NCBI RefSeq assembly: GCF_001636615.1
Contig: NZ_LGEK01000008.1
Span: 21,345 to 85,344 of the forward strand
Source: Mucilaginibacter sp. L294
GTDB taxonomy: Bacteria > Bacteroidota > Bacteroidia > Sphingobacteriales > Sphingobacteriaceae
Direction of reading: 5' to 3'
Length of the DNA: 64,000 nt
Of the stretch, positions 61,505 to 64,000 are shown in pieces; positions within the stretch are counted from its first letter, which is position 1, and each line of letters opens with the position of its first letter. The position numbers were made by a program, and so were the translations under genes. The notes beneath the pieces are model-generated. The model was not told the origin of the DNA, did not search any database, and saw only the letters and a program-made list of their open reading frames with translations.

Positions 61505-61517
61505 GGACAAGTCGTTT
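61505..61517. repeat. Transposase-end repeat, terminal copy
   Basis: ggacaagtcgttt, ten bases before the phage end. The left (distal) phage end carries the related motifs gggaca and aggaca when read outward, but not the full 13 bases. The rest of 61321-61527 has no gene. Confidence 0.7.
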
Positions 61518-61525
61518 AACCCCCC

Positions 61526-62524
61526 TTACATGTCAACTATGGTTCTTTTTTGATCGTCGTTTTGTGGCGGCAGTTGTCTTTCCGCGTTATCTAAAAAAAT
61601 CAAAGCTTCTTTAAACTTATACAGACCCCCTAAATATATCACAATTGCAGCGGTACATTTATAGTATGCATTATTATCCTCACTTCTCTTTGCTACCTCT
61701 AAGCTCTTTTTTCCATAATATATCGCTACATCGAATCGATGCATATTGGAATAGGTAATGGAAAGGTTGTAATAATATTTTCCGGGATTAGATGGCTTGG
61801 GGTCATCTTCCATACTTTTAACAGCAGCGATCCGGTAAAATAACTCGTTTTTAGTATCTGTTAAACGGCTAAAAAGTACAGCAAGCAAATGATACGTTTG
61901 ATAAATTTTGGGGTACTTCAGGATCTTTAACTCCCCTGCAACAAATATTAATTCAGATTTTGCCAAATCATATTTCCCCTGGTCAAGGTGAATATCAGCA
62001 AGATCTTTTAAAGCCAATAGCATTTTGAGCTTATGATTTGTTTGATCAAAAAGAGCTGCGGCACGTTTGTAATAAGGGATTCTTTCGTCGTTATATATTT
62101 CGTCTTCCGTGTACATATCATCTGCAAATTCATTACACGCCAAGGCTTCGTTGAGCAAATCTCCCTGGTTATGATAAAAATTTATAACCCGTAAAAAAAA
62201 AGGTTTGGCCTTTGCAAGATCGCGTGCCTCCAAATAAGCCTTTCCCTTGTAGGTTAATGCATTTAATTGGCCTTTGCGAAACTTGATCTTAACGCTCAAT
62301 TGCTCGGCCTCATTGAGGTATCGCAGCGCACTATCAAGGTCTTTTTGAAATTCGCCCGATTTATTAACTTGATCAATACCTAATTGCAGAAGAGTGTTTA
62401 CCCTGTTAGTATCCGCGACGGCTAACTTTTGCGCTAAAACCGGCTGAGCCGTAATTACTAATAATGGGAACAAAAAAAAGCATATCAATATGTATTTGTG
62501 CATTTTTGTTCTCATATAATCCAT
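61526..62524 (-). pseudogene. TPR sensor histidine kinase, third copy: N-terminal half
   Basis: 332 codons from 62524 (or a nearby Met, 62503, which gives the best signal peptide MHKYILICFFLFPLLVITAQ). The TPRs include ELFYRIAAVKSMED, nearly identical to [14 protein letters not shown] of the intact copy. The frame ends at a TAA provided by the phage. The protein would have the sensor but no kinase. Its promoter should lie upstream in 62525-62979, so the truncated sensor is probably expressed. Confidence 0.9.
61528..61534. repeat. Right copy of prophage target-site match (acatgtc)
   Basis: Partner of 27838-27844. Removal of the prophage and one copy restores the kinase reading frame through GAC ATG TCA. 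Confidence 0.8.
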
Positions 62525-62979
62525 AATATACTTATGGCAGTTAATTATTCCCTGTATATGATCCGTATGTTTTTTGTTAGGCTCTCCTACCGTTAAAGTT
62601 TTTGCCTATACCCAACTTCATACTTTGCATTAATAATATTATGATCAGTATAAATTTATTAAATAATGCTCATTTGGCCAATTAATAATTCACAATGGTG
62701 ATATCAATATACTTTTAATAAATAAAGCTAAGAGGTATAGCCTTTAACCAGATGTACAAACTATCGTGATTGATGTACTCTTTACTGCTTATTTAGCACC
62801 GCCTTGTATTGATAGCCCTCTCTCCCATTTACGACATTTCGTAAATATTAATAATGTTAGGTAAATATCGTATTTAAATACCACTCTAATATTAAACAAT
62901 GTATTGACTTATAGATAGTTACATATTTAGGCATAATTGTAGAACTGTGGCTGGTGTCGTTAACCCTAAAATGCCAACA
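62525..62979. promoter_or_regulatory. Divergent intergenic region between split kinase and AraC gene
   Basis: About 455 bases, AT-rich, holding the promoters for the leftward kinase and the rightward AraC gene. No gene or clear repeat was recognised in it. Confidence 0.4.
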
Positions 62980-63864
62980 ATGAAAACGCAGTTAAACCTT
63001 GCACCCACACAGTTATATAACATTATCGAAGAGTCGCCATTTCACATCCGTTCAATCGGGCGTAGCGGCGAAGACAAGTTAACAAATAACTTTTTTCAGC
63101 GGGATGATCATTTCCTGATCATCGTTGTCATTAACGGAAAGGGCAGTTATTGCATTAATAATCAAAAAGGGGTCATTGCTAATAATCACTTACTTTTTAT
63201 TAAACCGGGCGAACTTAACAGTTTACAATTAGCAGGTACTCCAGAAGGTTTTTTGCTTTCTTTCTCTCAAAAATTTCTTGATACCGCCAATCGCGATGCC
63301 GGATCCATATATGGTAACCTGTTGCAATTATGCGCGCATAGCCGTGGAACCGGGCTCGGTAACGAGCAATTGGCTGATCTAACTTGTATCTCCACCATTA
63401 TGCTGAAAGAGTATTGCAATACTGAACTTTATAAAGATGAATTGATTAAACAGTATTTCAAAATCATCATGCTAAACCTATCGCGCCTGCTTGAAGTGCC
63501 TGAAAAGATCTATCGACAAACAAGACACGAAGAGCTGTTAAATAATTTTAACGCGTTGCTCGAAAAAAATTTCCGCGCACAAAAAATGGTGGCAGATTAT
63601 GCAGGCGCTTTAGCAGTTACGCCCAATTACCTTAACGAGGTGATCAAAAAAACGACCGGGAATTCAGCCGGCCATCATATTAGGCAGCGCATTGCGCTTG
63701 AGGCAAAGCGCCAGGCATTATGCACAAATTTCTGCATGAAAAACATTGCCTACGATCTTGGATTCTACGACATGGCCCATTTTAGCAAATTTTTTAAAAA
63801 CACTACCGGCATGAGCTTTTCTGATTTTAAATGCAAGGACCGGGTGCTGCAACCGGTTGCTTAG
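62980..63864 (+). CDS. AraC-family transcriptional regulator
   Basis: About 294 aa from ATG at 62980 (frame opens with GTG at 62947; a Met at 62971 is also possible). The N-terminal cupin part includes IIVVINGKGSYCINNQKGVI and LLFIKPGELNSL. The C-terminal double HTH has ALAVTPNYLNEVIKKTTGNS and GFYDMAHFSKFFKNTTGMSF. It probably controls the adjacent flavoprotein gene. Confidence 0.87.
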   Translation: MKTQLNLAPTQLYNIIEESPFHIRSIGRSGEDKLTNNFFQRDDHFLIIVVINGKGSYCINNQKGVIANNHLLFIKPGELNSLQLAGTPEGFLLSFSQKFLDTANRDAGSIYGNLLQLCAHSRGTGLGNEQLADLTCISTIMLKEYCNTELYKDELIKQYFKIIMLNLSRLLEVPEKIYRQTRHEELLNNFNALLEKNFRAQKMVADYAGALAVTPNYLNEVIKKTTGNSAGHHIRQRIALEAKRQALCTNFCMKNIAYDLGFYDMAHFSKFFKNTTGMSFSDFKCKDRVLQPVA

Positions 63865-63900
63865 TTTAACAAATAAAATATGAATAACACCAGGCACTTA

Positions 63901-64000
63901 TGAAAAATATAATCGTGATTGGCGGCGGGTTTGCCGGCCTAAACTTCGCATTGAACCTGAAGACCAATGCTTACCCTGGCTCTTATACACATCTGACGCT
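63901..64000 (+). CDS. NADH dehydrogenase-like FAD protein, N-terminus only
   Basis: ATG at 63901 gives MKNIIVIGGGFAGLNFALNL, the Rossmann GxGxxG start of type II NADH dehydrogenases. Genuine sequence ends near residue 25; the following bases are adapter and must not be translated. Located 36 bases after the AraC stop. Confidence 0.75.
63976..64000. other. Nextera adapter contamination at the contig end
   Basis: ctggctcttatacacatctg followed by acgct matches the transposon mosaic end plus the start of the Nextera read-1 adapter at 24 of 25 bases (mismatch at 63979, G for T). It is sequencing artefact, and the window ends at a contig end. Confidence 0.93.

Larger units (their letters stand above)
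27845..61527. mobile_element. Mu-like transposable prophage with siphovirus-type tail (about 33.7 kb)
   Basis: The boundaries follow from the split kinase gene and a 7-bp match on both sides. The immunity and transposition end (repressor, Ner-like, MuA, MuB) is at the right, and the far end after the tail genes is at the left. The element has a full set of head, packaging, lysis and tail genes with no obvious lesion, so it may be inducible. Portal, connector, gpG-like and DUF3164 genes are Mu-type, but the tail has a tape measure, tube and Tal-like proteins without sheath or baseplate genes. Gam, Mom and an invertible tail-fibre segment were not found. Confidence 0.92.

Noticed and set aside
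27845..61527. Diversity-generating retroelement or invertible tail-fibre segment
   Set aside because: No reverse transcriptase, template/variable repeat pair, or invertase gene was seen.
27841..61530. TG...CA phage termini as in Mu
   Set aside because: Setting the left end at tgtccc and the right end at ttaca leaves flanks that do not match, so a direct target duplication would not exist.
1..64000. CRISPR arrays, tRNA or rRNA genes
   Set aside because: No regularly spaced repeats and no cloverleaf-type or rRNA-like sequence were recognised; a tRNA scan was not run.

Overview
The window looks like a chromosomal contig end from a Bacteroidota species of the family Sphingobacteriaceae (Mucilaginibacter/Pedobacter-like). 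Indications are the TPR plus [13 protein letters not shown] sensor kinases, an Rrf2 regulator with three cysteines, the cbb3-like oxidase arrangement, poor Shine-Dalgarno signals and a TAnnTTTG-type promoter element. The genus is an inference from protein style; no rRNA gene is present.

Host region, left (1-27,844). A partial transposase-like gene at the left edge is followed by a secreted M1 aminopeptidase and a decayed stretch that holds an HsdR-N restriction remnant and a frameshifted lipoprotein gene. Next come an Rrf2 regulator, a secreted cupin, and an EmrAB/TolC-type efflux operon with its own TetR regulator and a pirin-like cupin. An AraC regulator follows, then an eight-gene operon of a cbb3-like oxidase (CcoN/CcoO-like), two membrane accessory proteins, a truncated haemoglobin, a haemerythrin and two cupins, which reads as an O2/NO stress module. 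Upstream of it are a PAS histidine kinase, a membrane protein, a sigma-54 response regulator and a tandem array of three paralogous TPR sensor kinases: one intact, one a pseudogene, and one cut in two.

Prophage (about 27,845-61,527, 33.7 kb). A Mu-like transposable phage sits inside the third kinase gene, flanked by a 7-bp match (acatgtc). Its immunity end is on the right: an S24 repressor with palindromic operators, a Ner-like regulator, a MuA-type DDE transposase and a MuB-type ATPase, then a leftward early/middle operon (DUF3164, GemA-like, DnaA-C-like, RecA-like ATPase, cytosine methyltransferase, Tad2-like). The packaging and portal genes (42.8-48.9 kb) run rightward, opposite to the rest. 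The portal gene is one long ORF that appears to fuse portal, MuF and a C-terminal nuclease-toxin-like domain. Capsid, lysis and tail genes run leftward to the far end. The tail is siphovirus-like (tube, frameshifted chaperone, tape measure, distal tail, Tal-like protein), with no contractile sheath seen.

Host region, right (61,528-64,000). The N-terminal half of the split kinase, an AraC regulator, and the start of a flavoprotein NADH dehydrogenase. The last 25 bases match a Nextera sequencing adapter, so the contig end is artificial.
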